Source of the DNA: Lachnospiraceae bacterium XBD2001
Lineage (GTDB): Bacteria > Bacillota > Clostridia > Lachnospirales > Lachnospiraceae
Length of the DNA: 64,000 nucleotides
Direction of reading: 5' to 3'
Assembly: GCA_900116395.1 (NCBI GenBank)
Contig: FPAN01000004.1
Location: forward strand, 248,001 to 312,000
Part shown: piece after piece, positions 25,326 to 33,286 of the stretch
Numbering within the stretch: position 1 is the stretch's first letter
Layout: every line of letters begins with the position of its first letter
The notes under the pieces: generated by a model
Databases searched by the model: none
Seen by the model: the letters and a program-made list of their open reading frames with translations, nothing else
What the model was told of the DNA's origin: nothing
Translations under genes and position numbers: made by a program

Positions 25326-25724
25326 CTAACGCTTCTCATCTACGAGAATACCTGCCATCTCCCAAGCCTTCGCAATGAGGTCCAATGTCTTCTCCGGAGG
25401 TAATTCCTTGATGACTTCCTTGGTATCCTTGTCTACAATCTTGATGGTGACACGGTTGGTCGCCTCATGAATACCAAATACCGCTTCTGTTCCCATTGCA
25501 GCACGATTAATCTCAGACACAGCTTTCTTAATCTGTTCCTGAGATGCTTCCTTAGGCTGATTTTCAGTTTCTCTGTCTCTTGCTGGAGTGTCCGCATTCT
25601 TAGATGTCACGATCTCTTTAACGACGTCCGGAGTATCCATACGAGATTTGCTAGGAGCTTCCGGCTGAGATACATAACTTCCCTGTCCTGCGTAGTTCAC
25701 AGCGCTACTTGCTTTTACTTCCAT
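25326..25724 (-). CDS. flaG: Flagellar protein FlaG
   Basis: The 132-residue protein has the FlaG core at its C-terminal half (IKKAVSEINRAAM, FGIHEATNRVTIKIVDKDTKEVIKELPPEKTLDLIAKAWEMAGILVDEKR) behind a low-complexity N terminus. FlaG influences filament length and co-occurs with FliD. It is the first gene of the operon and is led by the best sigma-28 promoter in the window. Its ribosome binding site is folded into an ATGGAG-loop hairpin. Confidence 0.93.
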   Translation of the reverse strand: MEVKASSAVNYAGQGSYVSQPEAPSKSRMDTPDVVKEIVTSKNADTPARDRETENQPKEASQEQIKKAVSEINRAAMGTEAVFGIHEATNRVTIKIVDKDTKEVIKELPPEKTLDLIAKAWEMAGILVDEKR

Positions 25725-25729
25725 TGCTT

Positions 25730-25743
25730 ACACCTCCATGTGT
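25730..25743 (-). promoter_or_regulatory. Hairpin over the flaG ribosome binding site (candidate CsrA site)
   Basis: The transcript reads ACAC-ATGGAG-GTGT just before the start codon, so the GGAGG ribosome binding site is in the loop and flank of a 4-bp hairpin. ACATGGAGGT is close to the CsrA recognition sequence. Confidence 0.5.
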
Positions 25744-25759
25744 GCAATTCTCTTTACAA

Positions 25760-25795
25760 TTATGCCCCCAGGGCACAATACACTGGGGGACATAA
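25760..25795 (-). promoter_or_regulatory. Strong hairpin in the flaG leader
   Basis: CCCCCAG pairs with CTGGGGG around an 11-nt centre, with flanking TTATG/CATAA pairing. It lies between the sigma-28 promoter and the flaG ribosome binding site. The hairpin may be a leader stabiliser or a weak terminator for csrA read-through. Confidence 0.45.
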
Positions 25796-25813
25796 ATATT
25801 TACTTCTATGTTC

Positions 25814-25845
25814 TATATCGGTAGAAATTTGTAAAACTTTAGAAT
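25814..25845 (-). promoter_or_regulatory. Sigma-28 promoter of flaG-fliD-fliS
   Basis: TAAAGTTT, 12 further bases and CCGATATA on the minus strand, a near-perfect match to the sigma-28 consensus with 16 bp between TAAA and CCGAT. The -35 overlaps the stop codon of csrA. Confidence 0.85.
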
Positions 25846-26054
25846 AAATTTTTGAGATCTTCCAATCCGGCAGAATTCATAACCTGTGTATTCTCCTGCT
25901 GAATCTGGAGGAATACTTCCTTACGGTATACAGGAACTTCCTTCGGAGCGGCGATACCAATCTTCACCTGGTCGCCACGGATGTCTAAAATCGTGATCTC
26001 GATGTTGTTGTCAATCATCAGGGACTCGCCCTTTTTTCTTGTCAGTGCTAACAT
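25839..26054 (-). CDS. csrA: Carbon storage regulator CsrA
   Basis: A 71-residue CsrA: MLALTRKKGESLMIDNNIEITILDI, then VKIGIAAPKEVPVYRKEVFLQIQQEN, which contains the RNA-binding GIxAPxxVxVxRxEV block intact. It binds GGA motifs in mRNA leaders and in Bacillus represses flagellin (hag) translation. The start at 26054 was chosen because MLALTRK is the universal CsrA N terminus; an upstream GTG three codons earlier is poorer. It follows fliW by 1 bp, forming the FliW-CsrA switch. GGA-loop hairpins occur in several flagellar leaders of this window. Confidence 0.95.
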   Translation of the reverse strand: MLALTRKKGESLMIDNNIEITILDIRGDQVKIGIAAPKEVPVYRKEVFLQIQQENTQVMNSAGLEDLKNLF

Positions 26055-26055
26055 C

Positions 26056-26514
26056 TTACTCACCCCCCTTTGCGTTCTTCTGTAACAGATCGTAAATCGG
26101 GAAGCGAACGTCGTTCTCGTCCTCGGTAATCATCTGGCCACCCTTCAAGGTATCCGCATTGATGATTAATGGAGCTCGGAGGTTCACGGTCATCTTCTTG
26201 ATGTCTTCCGGAACCTTGATGGTTACTAAGATTAACAGATTGTCGTCAGTAAGCTCGCCAAGGGGCTGTAACAGCTCGTCATTAATGCTTGGTGCATAAT
26301 CCGGTAAAATCACGGTCGGATCAATAACCGGAAGTGCGAACTGCGGTTCGTCCAAAGACTGGAACCACTTAATCACGCCGGCATCGCCCTTGTCCAAGTC
26401 AAAAATCAATGTGAACTTCTGTAAATCCGGGAATCCGATAATACCCTTCTCTAAGGTAACGATCTTGTCGTCGGTAATATCGATTTCCCCAAACAATCTA
26501 GTGTTTACTTTCAT
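26056..26514 (-). CDS. fliW: Flagellar assembly factor FliW
   Basis: The 152-residue protein has typical FliW blocks: MKVNTRLFGEIDI, KGIIGFPDLQKFTLI, WFQSLDEPQFALPVIDP, DDNLLILVTIKVPEDIKKMTVNLRAPLIINADTLKGGQ. FliW binds either flagellin or CsrA; when flagellin is exported, freed FliW sequesters CsrA and relieves translation. It is directly coupled to csrA. It is 23 bp downstream of flgL. Confidence 0.95.
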   Translation of the reverse strand: MKVNTRLFGEIDITDDKIVTLEKGIIGFPDLQKFTLIFDLDKGDAGVIKWFQSLDEPQFALPVIDPTVILPDYAPSINDELLQPLGELTDDNLLILVTIKVPEDIKKMTVNLRAPLIINADTLKGGQMITEDENDVRFPIYDLLQKNAKGGE

Positions 26515-26537
26515 GTCTGCTCTCCTTCTCCCATGTC

Positions 26538-28091
26538 CTAAATGTAATTCAATAATGTCTGTCCACTGAGCTTACCTGCCGCGGTCAAGGAAGCCTGGTA
26601 TGCATTGTATGCTGCGGTATAGCTGATGATAATCTCAGATAATTCCAAGTCGTCGTTGTCAGACTGGAGCTGCTGTACGGTCTGCTGCTGGTCGTTCATG
26701 CGCTTCTCGTACAGGGAAAGCTGGTCCTGGGTACATCCCAAACGGGTTACGGCCAAGCTTACGTCCGCAAGATAACCGTCTACCTTGCCGAGACTCTCGC
26801 TGCACATCTTGGAGAGGTTATCATCGTAGTAATCCATCTCCTTCTTGGCCAAATCCAACCACTTGGTAAGCTTCGTCTGATATTTGACTTCAGAGTAAGT
26901 CTCTTCTGCCATCATCGCCTTGATCTTATCGACTTTATCATGGGCCTCAATGGAATTATTGACTGCCTCCCTTAATTCTATCATATCCTGCTGAATACTA
27001 CCATCGAATATCTCGCAAGCTTCCATATTCACGTTGATGGTCTGATTCTGTGCTACGGTGTAGTTAATATCGTAGGTGATGTACTCGCCGTCATCCGTCA
27101 ACTTATCATAAGTAATTTTGTTGGCCGGATCCGTTATGTTCTGGCAATCATAGTAATATTCCGGGCGCAGATCTCCTTCGTTGAAACCGGTCTTGGTATA
27201 GTTGATTTTCATCTCGGCATGGCCGGACTGCAAGCTGGCCTGCAGGGTATCGCCAAAAATGATGTCGCCGGTGGAGCGGATAATCACCACACCATCTGCA
27301 GGAACATCTTTTTTACCATCCGTGGTGGTATGTGCTGCTGCCCATGCTTCCTCGGTCTCGAAGACTTCAGCGGTCACCTTATTGGTGGTTCCGCCCATGG
27401 TAATCTCCATGCTCTCCACACTATCAATAGAATCATATCCCAAACGCAGACGATAAAAATTACTCTGCTGAATCGTGTATTTACTTGCATCCGTATTTCC
27501 GGTGGTGTCCGCATCGTTCATCTTCAGGTCCGCTACTTCCGTTACGTTGGTCGGAACCGTCACTTCATTATTATAGTAACGGGACAGGACCATATCGTCT
27601 GCCTTCAGGCGCTGCTCGATGGTATACTTGGTATCCTTCTCTGCCTCAGTGAAGGTTAAGTTCTTATCGGTACGGAATCCGGTAAAAACAGTTCTTCCCG
27701 CGTAGTCCGCATTGCCCTCGCTAAAGACTGCTTCCTGCAGTGCCTTCAGCTGGGTTGCGATGGTGTTCCGGTCATCCTGGGTCAGGGTTCCGGTACTTCC
27801 ATTGACACACAAGGTACGGAAATCCGTCATAATGTCACGGATGTTAAGCAGTGCAGTCTCGGTGACATCCATCCAGGAATCTGCATCCGGGATATTTTTC
27901 TCATAGTACTGATTCACCTTGGAAAGAGAGGTCTGCAGACGCAAGGAACGTACTGCAATTACCGGATCCTCGGAAGGACGATCAATCTTCTTCTGGGTGG
28001 TCATCTGGGTGTTACGGCTATTTACCAGGCCCTTGGTTCCATTGATGTTGCCGGAACTGTTATTCATAATCATGTTATTTGTAATTCTCAT
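26538..28091 (-). CDS. flgL: Flagellar hook-associated protein 3 FlgL
   Basis: Hook-filament junction protein. The N terminus is MRITNNMIMNNSSGNINGTKGLVNSRNTQMTTQKKIDRPSEDPV, and the C terminus is TRLGCTQDQLSLYEKRMNDQQQTVQQLQSDNDDLELSEIIISYTAAYNAYQASLTAAGKLSGQTLLNYI; both are canonical. At 517 residues it is much longer than the ~300 of enterobacterial FlgL, because of a large central insertion (about residues 150-380), common in Clostridia. It lies between flgK and fliW in one operon. Confidence 0.93.
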   Translation of the reverse strand: MRITNNMIMNNSSGNINGTKGLVNSRNTQMTTQKKIDRPSEDPVIAVRSLRLQTSLSKVNQYYEKNIPDADSWMDVTETALLNIRDIMTDFRTLCVNGSTGTLTQDDRNTIATQLKALQEAVFSEGNADYAGRTVFTGFRTDKNLTFTEAEKDTKYTIEQRLKADDMVLSRYYNNEVTVPTNVTEVADLKMNDADTTGNTDASKYTIQQSNFYRLRLGYDSIDSVESMEITMGGTTNKVTAEVFETEEAWAAAHTTTDGKKDVPADGVVIIRSTGDIIFGDTLQASLQSGHAEMKINYTKTGFNEGDLRPEYYYDCQNITDPANKITYDKLTDDGEYITYDINYTVAQNQTINVNMEACEIFDGSIQQDMIELREAVNNSIEAHDKVDKIKAMMAEETYSEVKYQTKLTKWLDLAKKEMDYYDDNLSKMCSESLGKVDGYLADVSLAVTRLGCTQDQLSLYEKRMNDQQQTVQQLQSDNDDLELSEIIISYTAAYNAYQASLTAAGKLSGQTLLNYI

Positions 28092-28117
28092 AAGCTGCCT
28101 CCTTGTAAGTGCCGCTT

Positions 28118-30019
28118 TTATACGCCGGTTCGAAGTATTAACTGGTCATACATCTCGGATAATACGGAGATGACCTTGGATGATAAGTTATAAGCATTCT
28201 GGAATTTGACCAGGTCCAATGCCTCTTCATCTTCATCTACGCCGGATACCGACTCTCTTTGGTTCTGAATGGTTTTCTGAATGTTGGTGAAGTTATTGGT
28301 AAAAGTGGTGCATTCCTGGGTATCTACGGTTACATCTGCGTAAATACACTGAAGGAAGGTATTGGCTCCGCCGTCACGGAAGATTTTCACATCTTTTTCC
28401 AGTTTTAACCACTCCTTAATGAGAGATGCGGAATCCACACCGTCTTCAATGACATTGCCCTTTTCGTCATAACGCTTGATGGTGGATGCCATTTTTTCCG
28501 GATGTTCCCGGATGGCGGTAGCTACCTGGATATTGTCTGCCGTCAGTCGATAGTAGGTATCGGAAGCGGCGGTAAAGGTAATCTTGGTCAGGCCGTCCGG
28601 ACGATTGGCCAAATCACTTGGTTTTGTGGCATCGCCTTCTAAGAGGTATCCATCAAAGTCATCTTCCTGGTTCAGATTCACGTCGTCTGCAATGAAGAAT
28701 GCCTTGGCATCTGCTCCGTTTAGATCCACGCCGGTCTTGTGCAAGTCATTGGTCGCACGGGCGAAGTTACGAAGGAAGATATTCATCTGGTTCTGATAGT
28801 ACGGAATTCCCTTGTAGTCTACGGTGGAGCCTACGTAGAGGTCCTGGGCCGCAAGCTTGGTTCGTACATCATCGGAGAAGCCAATGTCAAAATGGAAAGT
28901 ATAGGATACGATGTTCTCGTCCTTATCCAGCTCCACGTCGAAGGAACTGTAGTTATAGTAGGTATTGTTTACCATAACGGTTCCCGTCGGCGGAAGGTTC
29001 ATCTCCATGATGTTGGTGATGTTTGGATTCACGATTTTCAAGGTATTGGTGGATGTTTCCTGTACCTGTCCGTGAACGTTCTGCATATCGTTACCGTCAC
29101 GCACTTCGAATAGTCCTCGGAGGGAACCGCGCTGGTTTTTGCCCCAAACATCGAACTTGGAATCGGTATCGGACCATACCACGTCGTAGAGTCCGTCGAT
29201 ATCACTCTGGTTGTATTTATTGGTTCTGGTCACCGTCTTTAAGGTGTTGTATTCGTAAGTATCTACTAAGGTCTGGCCATTGATCTTGATGGTGTAGGTG
29301 GTAGCACCGGTATACATATCCGGGTAGTTGGAGTTGGTCACCGGAGCTTCCTTGGCCTCGATGGTAACGATCTGGGATAACTCATCTACCAACAATGCTC
29401 TGTGGTCACGAAGTTCATTGGCCTGTCCGCCGTTCTGCTCGATGGTGTTGATCTGCTTGTTGAGAAGCGCCACCTTCTGGGCGATGGAATTGATGTTATC
29501 CACTGTGGTTTTTACTTCATCATTGACCGTTGCCTGCAACAGCTCTAAGCGACTGGCATTGTTGTTGAAGTAGGAGCACAGCTTGCTGGCGTCACTGATG
29601 AACTGGTTACGCACAGAGGTAGAACCTGCGTTGGATTTTACCGCATCCAAAGAGTTGAACATAGATGCAAATACAGAGGAGAATCCCGGCGTTGCAGCAC
29701 TGTCGGTGTAGTAATTCTCAATCTGCAGCATGTAATATTCCTTGGTTCCGTAGTAACCCAGGTATGACTGGTTGTTCCAGTATTTGGTGTCGTAATAGAG
29801 ATCACGCAGCTGACTTACCTGCTTGGCAGAAACGCCGGCACCCACGTTACCGTAACGATCAAACGCACGGATTGCGGAGGCAGATTCCAAATCGACAACT
29901 TGCTTGCTGTAGCCCTCGGTCTGGACATTGGAAATATTGTTTGCAGTTGTATTAATGGACGCCATATAGGCATTTAATCCAGTGTAAGCCACGTTAAGGC
30001 CAAAGAACTGTGAAGACAT
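28118..30019 (-). CDS. flgK: Flagellar hook-associated protein 1 FlgK
   Basis: The 633-residue FlgK begins with a rod-like signature (FGLNVAYTGLNAYMASINTTANNISNVQTEGYSKQVVDLE) and ends with VDEDEEALDLVKFQNAYNLSSKVISVLSEMYDQLI, as in the FlgK family. It is the first hook-filament junction protein. A second FlgK paralogue lies upstream (30177-31934). This one has its own sigma-28 promoter and leads the flgK-flgL-fliW-csrA operon. Both FlgK genes have intact N and C termini. Confidence 0.92.
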   Translation of the reverse strand: MSSQFFGLNVAYTGLNAYMASINTTANNISNVQTEGYSKQVVDLESASAIRAFDRYGNVGAGVSAKQVSQLRDLYYDTKYWNNQSYLGYYGTKEYYMLQIENYYTDSAATPGFSSVFASMFNSLDAVKSNAGSTSVRNQFISDASKLCSYFNNNASRLELLQATVNDEVKTTVDNINSIAQKVALLNKQINTIEQNGGQANELRDHRALLVDELSQIVTIEAKEAPVTNSNYPDMYTGATTYTIKINGQTLVDTYEYNTLKTVTRTNKYNQSDIDGLYDVVWSDTDSKFDVWGKNQRGSLRGLFEVRDGNDMQNVHGQVQETSTNTLKIVNPNITNIMEMNLPPTGTVMVNNTYYNYSSFDVELDKDENIVSYTFHFDIGFSDDVRTKLAAQDLYVGSTVDYKGIPYYQNQMNIFLRNFARATNDLHKTGVDLNGADAKAFFIADDVNLNQEDDFDGYLLEGDATKPSDLANRPDGLTKITFTAASDTYYRLTADNIQVATAIREHPEKMASTIKRYDEKGNVIEDGVDSASLIKEWLKLEKDVKIFRDGGANTFLQCIYADVTVDTQECTTFTNNFTNIQKTIQNQRESVSGVDEDEEALDLVKFQNAYNLSSKVISVLSEMYDQLILRTGV

Positions 30020-30096
30020 AATGATGCTCCTATTCTTATAAATCTTTCTTCAAGTTTCACCGGAAATCCATTTCCAACTACTATCCTTATATGTCA

Positions 30097-30127
30097 TATA
30101 TCGGAAAAAACCGTAATAACTTTACCC
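30097..30127 (-). promoter_or_regulatory. Sigma-28 promoter of flgK-flgL-fliW-csrA
   Basis: GGGTAAAGTTA and CCGATATA with 16 bp between TAAA and CCGAT on the minus strand, an excellent match. It lies immediately after the terminator of the preceding operon. Confidence 0.85.
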
Positions 30128-30134
30128 TCAAAAA

Positions 30135-30170
30135 TGAAAAAACACCCGAAAACATAAGCTTTCGGGTGCC
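30135..30170 (-). terminator. Terminator after the flgK paralogue
   Basis: CACCCGAAA pairs with TTTCGGGTG and is followed by TTTTTTC on the minus strand, separating flgM-flgN-flgK paralogue from the next operon. Confidence 0.85.
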
Positions 30171-30176
30171 TGACTT

Positions 30177-31934
30177 TTATAATGATTGCAGCAAATAGTC
30201 GATCATCTCGCTGACGACATTCATGTATCGGCTGGATGCGTTGTATGCATTCTGGAACTTAATCATGTTGGTCAGCTCCTCGTCGGAGGATACGCCAAGA
30301 ACTTCGGTACGGGCATTGTCCGTCTGATCCTTGGTCATGGATAAACTCTCACTGGTGTTTTTGTAGATGGAACCTACGGTGGCAATCTCACCTACCCACT
30401 TGGTGTAGAAATCCGCGAAGCTACACGGTGTAACATCGGATGGATTTAACACGTATTTTTCCGCATCCCATGCTTCATACATGGACTGGGCCATATCGTA
30501 AGCGATGTCACCGTTCTGGTAACGGTATGGCAGGATGTTGGGGTTCTCTACTACGTTCTTGTTCACCACAAGGCTGTTCAAGGTATAGCACTTGGACTCG
30601 TCGGTCCAATCCTCTTCGTTGTAGAGATATACCGTCTGCTCTTTCCCGTTAATGGTCATGGTAACCGGAGTATAACGGTCGCTTCCCACTCTGGTAAAAA
30701 GCTCGGTTGGAGGCAAGGTTCCCTTACTTCCTACACAGCAATTGTTTACGTCTAAGACCTTGGTTTCCTTAGTCACTTTGATTGGTTTTCCGTCAAGTCC
30801 CTTAACCGTAATCGGATAGGTCAGTGGATTTTTCGGATCTGTATCATACACCTTAGAGAAATCATCAATCGGCGAGAACATGTTATTGATAACTGTTACC
30901 ATGTAATGAATCATGGTATCCATCTCTGCCTGCTGGTTCATCATAACGGAATTGCCCACGCCGCTCTCATACTCACGACTGCTGATATGAGCGATGTCCG
31001 TATAGTTGGCACGATGATCGCCGCGGCTAAGAAGCAACGCCTTAATCTCACCGATATCGTTGTTATGCTCTGCATCTACATGGTCTAAATTAAATACTTC
31101 GTAGTACTTATTCTCTCTTGGCTGAGACAACAGTGGCCAGTACGGAGTAACAAATCCCGTAGACTTATCCGTATACAAATCAATTGGAAAATCGGATACT
31201 TCCGTTACGAAGTCCGAGCCCTCGATTTTTACCTTCAAGATTCCGTCGAAGGTCTCACTGTATGTGATATTACACAGGGAGGAGAGCTCATCGATCAAAG
31301 CATCTCTGGCATCACGAAGATCCATCGCCGTCTCAATTCCGCCGGCCTCAATGCGCTGCACGCCAATGTTCAGCTCGTGAATCTTCTTGCCGATTTCGTT
31401 GATGCGCTTGATGTCGTTGGTAACCTTAACGTTGATGTTATCCTGGTAATCGCAGAATCCCTCGTAGACTGCATCTGCTCTGGATAAGAACAGTGCTGCC
31501 TTCTGGGCAATCAGGTTCTGGCTTACGGAATCTGACGGGTTCTTGGCGAACTCCGCAAATGCACCGTACAAGTCATCGATGGCCGTAGCAAAGCTATTGC
31601 CGGTACCTTCCTGCAACTGGGTTTCTACTTCATAGATTGCGTCATAATTGGTTTGATAAAAAGAATATCGTCCTGCCGTAGTACGGTAAGCACGATCTAA
31701 GAATTGATCGCGGGCATGCACGACATCTGCAATACTTACACCAAGTCCGGTGTACTGATCACTGATGGATGCAATCGCGAATTTATTATATTCTACGTCC
31801 TGAAAAACAACCTGCTGACGTACATACCCTTTGGTATCTAAGTTAGACAGGTTGTTTGCTACAACGTTTAATGCATTTTGAGAATTGCGGAGTCCTGATG
31901 CTCCAACATATAAGCTTCCAAAACCGTTCGCCAT
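30177..31934 (-). CDS. flgK: Second FlgK-type hook-associated protein (585 aa)
   Basis: The N terminus (LYVGASGLRNSQNALNVVANNLSNLDTKGYVRQQVVF) and the C terminus (LGVSSDEELTNMIKFQNAYNASSRYMNVVSEMIDYLL) are typical of FlgK, with FQNAYNASSRYM the family signature. The centre differs strongly from the FlgK downstream. It belongs to the flgM-flgN-flgK order expected of a primary FlgK, so either may be the main junction protein. Two full-length FlgK genes in adjacent operons are unusual. Start ATG behind AGGAGG. Confidence 0.85.
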   Translation of the reverse strand: MANGFGSLYVGASGLRNSQNALNVVANNLSNLDTKGYVRQQVVFQDVEYNKFAIASISDQYTGLGVSIADVVHARDQFLDRAYRTTAGRYSFYQTNYDAIYEVETQLQEGTGNSFATAIDDLYGAFAEFAKNPSDSVSQNLIAQKAALFLSRADAVYEGFCDYQDNINVKVTNDIKRINEIGKKIHELNIGVQRIEAGGIETAMDLRDARDALIDELSSLCNITYSETFDGILKVKIEGSDFVTEVSDFPIDLYTDKSTGFVTPYWPLLSQPRENKYYEVFNLDHVDAEHNNDIGEIKALLLSRGDHRANYTDIAHISSREYESGVGNSVMMNQQAEMDTMIHYMVTVINNMFSPIDDFSKVYDTDPKNPLTYPITVKGLDGKPIKVTKETKVLDVNNCCVGSKGTLPPTELFTRVGSDRYTPVTMTINGKEQTVYLYNEEDWTDESKCYTLNSLVVNKNVVENPNILPYRYQNGDIAYDMAQSMYEAWDAEKYVLNPSDVTPCSFADFYTKWVGEIATVGSIYKNTSESLSMTKDQTDNARTEVLGVSSDEELTNMIKFQNAYNASSRYMNVVSEMIDYLLQSL

Positions 31935-31992
31935 AGCAACCTCCTAAAAATAAGCCACTTATGGCTTCGGATATCGAGCCGATCTATATGAC

Positions 31993-32505
31993 CTACTGCT
32001 TCGCATCGAAACCGCCACTTGGGAGAAAATCTCCTGTGGAATACGCACTACGATTGTAGTTCGCGGTCTCCGGTGCCTGTCGTAGGCTTCGAAATAAGGT
32101 CAAGTCAAAATCTACCATCTCCATGGCCTGCTGCAAAAGCACTTGGTTCTGCTGGTTCATGAACTGCATACGATTGGCAGATTCCACCAGCGCTTCCTTG
32201 GCTTCTGTGAGCATCTTCTGCTCCTCCGGCTGACGATCCAGTAGATCGATTATCTGTGACACGGTTAGGTCCTGTCCATCCTTACCAAGAACAATTGCCA
32301 TGCTTCGCAAACCCTTCACCCGAGCATTCTCAAGATTCTTCAGTTCACTTCCCAGTTCCTGTTCCTTGGCTACGGTCTCTTCTAACAGTTCCAACTTGCG
32401 ATCGATAATAGCTTCGCGCTCTTTCTGCGCAAGGTCATACAATTGATCATAAGTATTCCGTTCCGTCTGTAGGATGTTCAACAAATCCTCAACTAAGCTT
32501 GCCAC
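31993..32505 (-). CDS. flgN: Flagellar export chaperone FlgN (GTG start)
   Basis: The 170-residue helical protein (MASLVEDLLNILQTERNTYDQLYDLAQKEREAIIDRKLELLEETVAKEQELGSELKNLE) is a FlgN-type chaperone, which escorts FlgK and FlgL to the export apparatus. It starts with GTG behind AGGAGA. It lies 12 bp after flgM and 58 bp before the flgK paralogue, the standard flgM-flgN-flgK order. The C-terminal 30 residues look disordered. Confidence 0.9.
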   Translation of the reverse strand: MASLVEDLLNILQTERNTYDQLYDLAQKEREAIIDRKLELLEETVAKEQELGSELKNLENARVKGLRSMAIVLGKDGQDLTVSQIIDLLDRQPEEQKMLTEAKEALVESANRMQFMNQQNQVLLQQAMEMVDFDLTLFRSLRQAPETANYNRSAYSTGDFLPSGGFDAKQ

Positions 32506-32517
32506 AATACAATCTCC

Positions 32518-32796
32518 TTATGACAGACTGTTATACTTTGCAAGAAGTACGTCTGCAAAATCTCCGGTATCAACCTGGAAATCACCTGAATATTTCTTTT
32601 TCATCTCGGCAACTAAATCTTCCCTGATATCCGAAGCATCTGCAACTGCCTGTTTTGCGACCTGAATGTCCTTACCGAATGAAGAAATCTGTACATCATC
32701 ACGTCGAACACTTGCTGCCTTCGTAACGTCATTCTTTCCGGTTGTCTTATTCGGCTTGTAAACCTGAGCTATTGAATTATAAGCTTCTATACGCAT
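32518..32796 (-). CDS. flgM: Anti-sigma-28 factor FlgM
   Basis: The 92-residue protein starts MRIEAYNSIAQVYKPNKTTGKND, with the FlgM core in DDVQISSFGKDIQVAKQAVADASDIREDLVAEMKKKY. It should bind and inhibit sigma-28 until it is exported through the finished hook. The start at 32796 was chosen by homology and by the AAAGGAG site; 17 codons of open frame upstream belong to the leader. Two sigma-28 boxes (32852-32882 and 33053-33083) lie upstream, so its own inhibition target drives it. Confidence 0.9.
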   Translation of the reverse strand: MRIEAYNSIAQVYKPNKTTGKNDVTKAASVRRDDVQISSFGKDIQVAKQAVADASDIREDLVAEMKKKYSGDFQVDTGDFADVLLAKYNSLS

Positions 32797-32827
32797 AACG
32801 GCACGCTCCTTTCCTCCTGTAATATTA

Positions 32828-32841
32828 GCCCTTCCATGAGC
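32828..32841 (-). promoter_or_regulatory. Candidate CsrA hairpin in the flgM leader
   Basis: The transcript reads GCTC-ATGGAA-GGGC, a 4-bp stem with GGA in the loop, homologous to the hairpins in flagellin 1 and 2 leaders. Confidence 0.5.
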
Positions 32842-32851
32842 TTTCACTAGT

Positions 32852-32882
32852 GTTATCGGAAGGTTTTTCTAAATCTTAACCC
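32852..32882 (-). promoter_or_regulatory. Sigma-28 promoter of flgM (proximal)
   Basis: GGGTTAAG and CCGATAAC on the minus strand, 16 bp apart, 56 bp upstream of the flgM start codon. Confidence 0.75.
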
Positions 32883-32988
32883 TTTTGAACGAATATTTTC
32901 AACATAATTTGTTGGAATATTTTGACCATTCCGTCACAAAGCCCGTAAATACGGCATTTCGTGGGTTATAGATTCAGAATTCCCTTCG

Positions 32989-33010
32989 ATTGTATTTAAT
33001 TAAATACAAT
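32989..33010. repeat. Perfect 22-bp palindrome in the flgM upstream region
   Basis: The 11-bp half ATTGTATTTAA is followed by its exact inverse. It lies between the two sigma-28 boxes and is pure AT except for two bases. It could be an operator or, in a transcript from the distal promoter, a hairpin. Confidence 0.6.
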
Positions 33011-33052
33011 TTTAACAGTTTACAAATCTATCTTATCTCTCTTGTTATACAG

Positions 33053-33083
33053 TATATCGGTTGAATTCCGGAATACTTAACCC
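33053..33083 (-). promoter_or_regulatory. Second sigma-28 promoter upstream of flgM (distal)
   Basis: GGGTTAAG and CCGATATA on the minus strand with exactly 16 bp between TTAA and CCGAT. It is about 257 bp upstream of the flgM start and would either give a long flgM leader or start a small RNA. Confidence 0.6.
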
Positions 33084-33133
33084 TATATCTTGTGTTTCTT
33101 TCTTTTTGGCCCACTATTTGCCTTCGACTCTAT

Positions 33134-33257
33134 CTCATGCCCCCTTGGTTAAGATTCTGCTGAGGACTTTCCGGTGTCAAGGGTGCTACGCACCGCTTCG
33201 CGGCTTTGCCCTTGACGCCGAAAGGTCCTCAGCTATTGTGTTAGCAGGGGGCATGAG
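33134..33257. repeat. Long multi-branched palindrome, copy 1
   Basis: About 124 bp that can fold into a cruciform or RNA with nested stems: outer ATGCCCCC/GGGGGCAT, middle GCTGAGGAC.TTTC with GAAAGGTCCTCAGC, inner TCAAGGG/CCCTTGA, and two small apical hairpins (GTGC/GCAC then CCGC/GCGG). Three further copies occur in the window (33833, 51092 and 51545). It lies 30 bp left of the CAGTAT-type subarray. Confidence 0.85.
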
Positions 33258-33286
33258 AATAATTTTCGCAGGTCGTGAAGCGGATT

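Noticed and set aside
32930-32970. Intrinsic terminator on the minus strand upstream of flgM
   Set aside because: The CCGTA/TACGG hairpin has no T tract after it, so it was not called as a terminator, though it could end a small RNA by another route.
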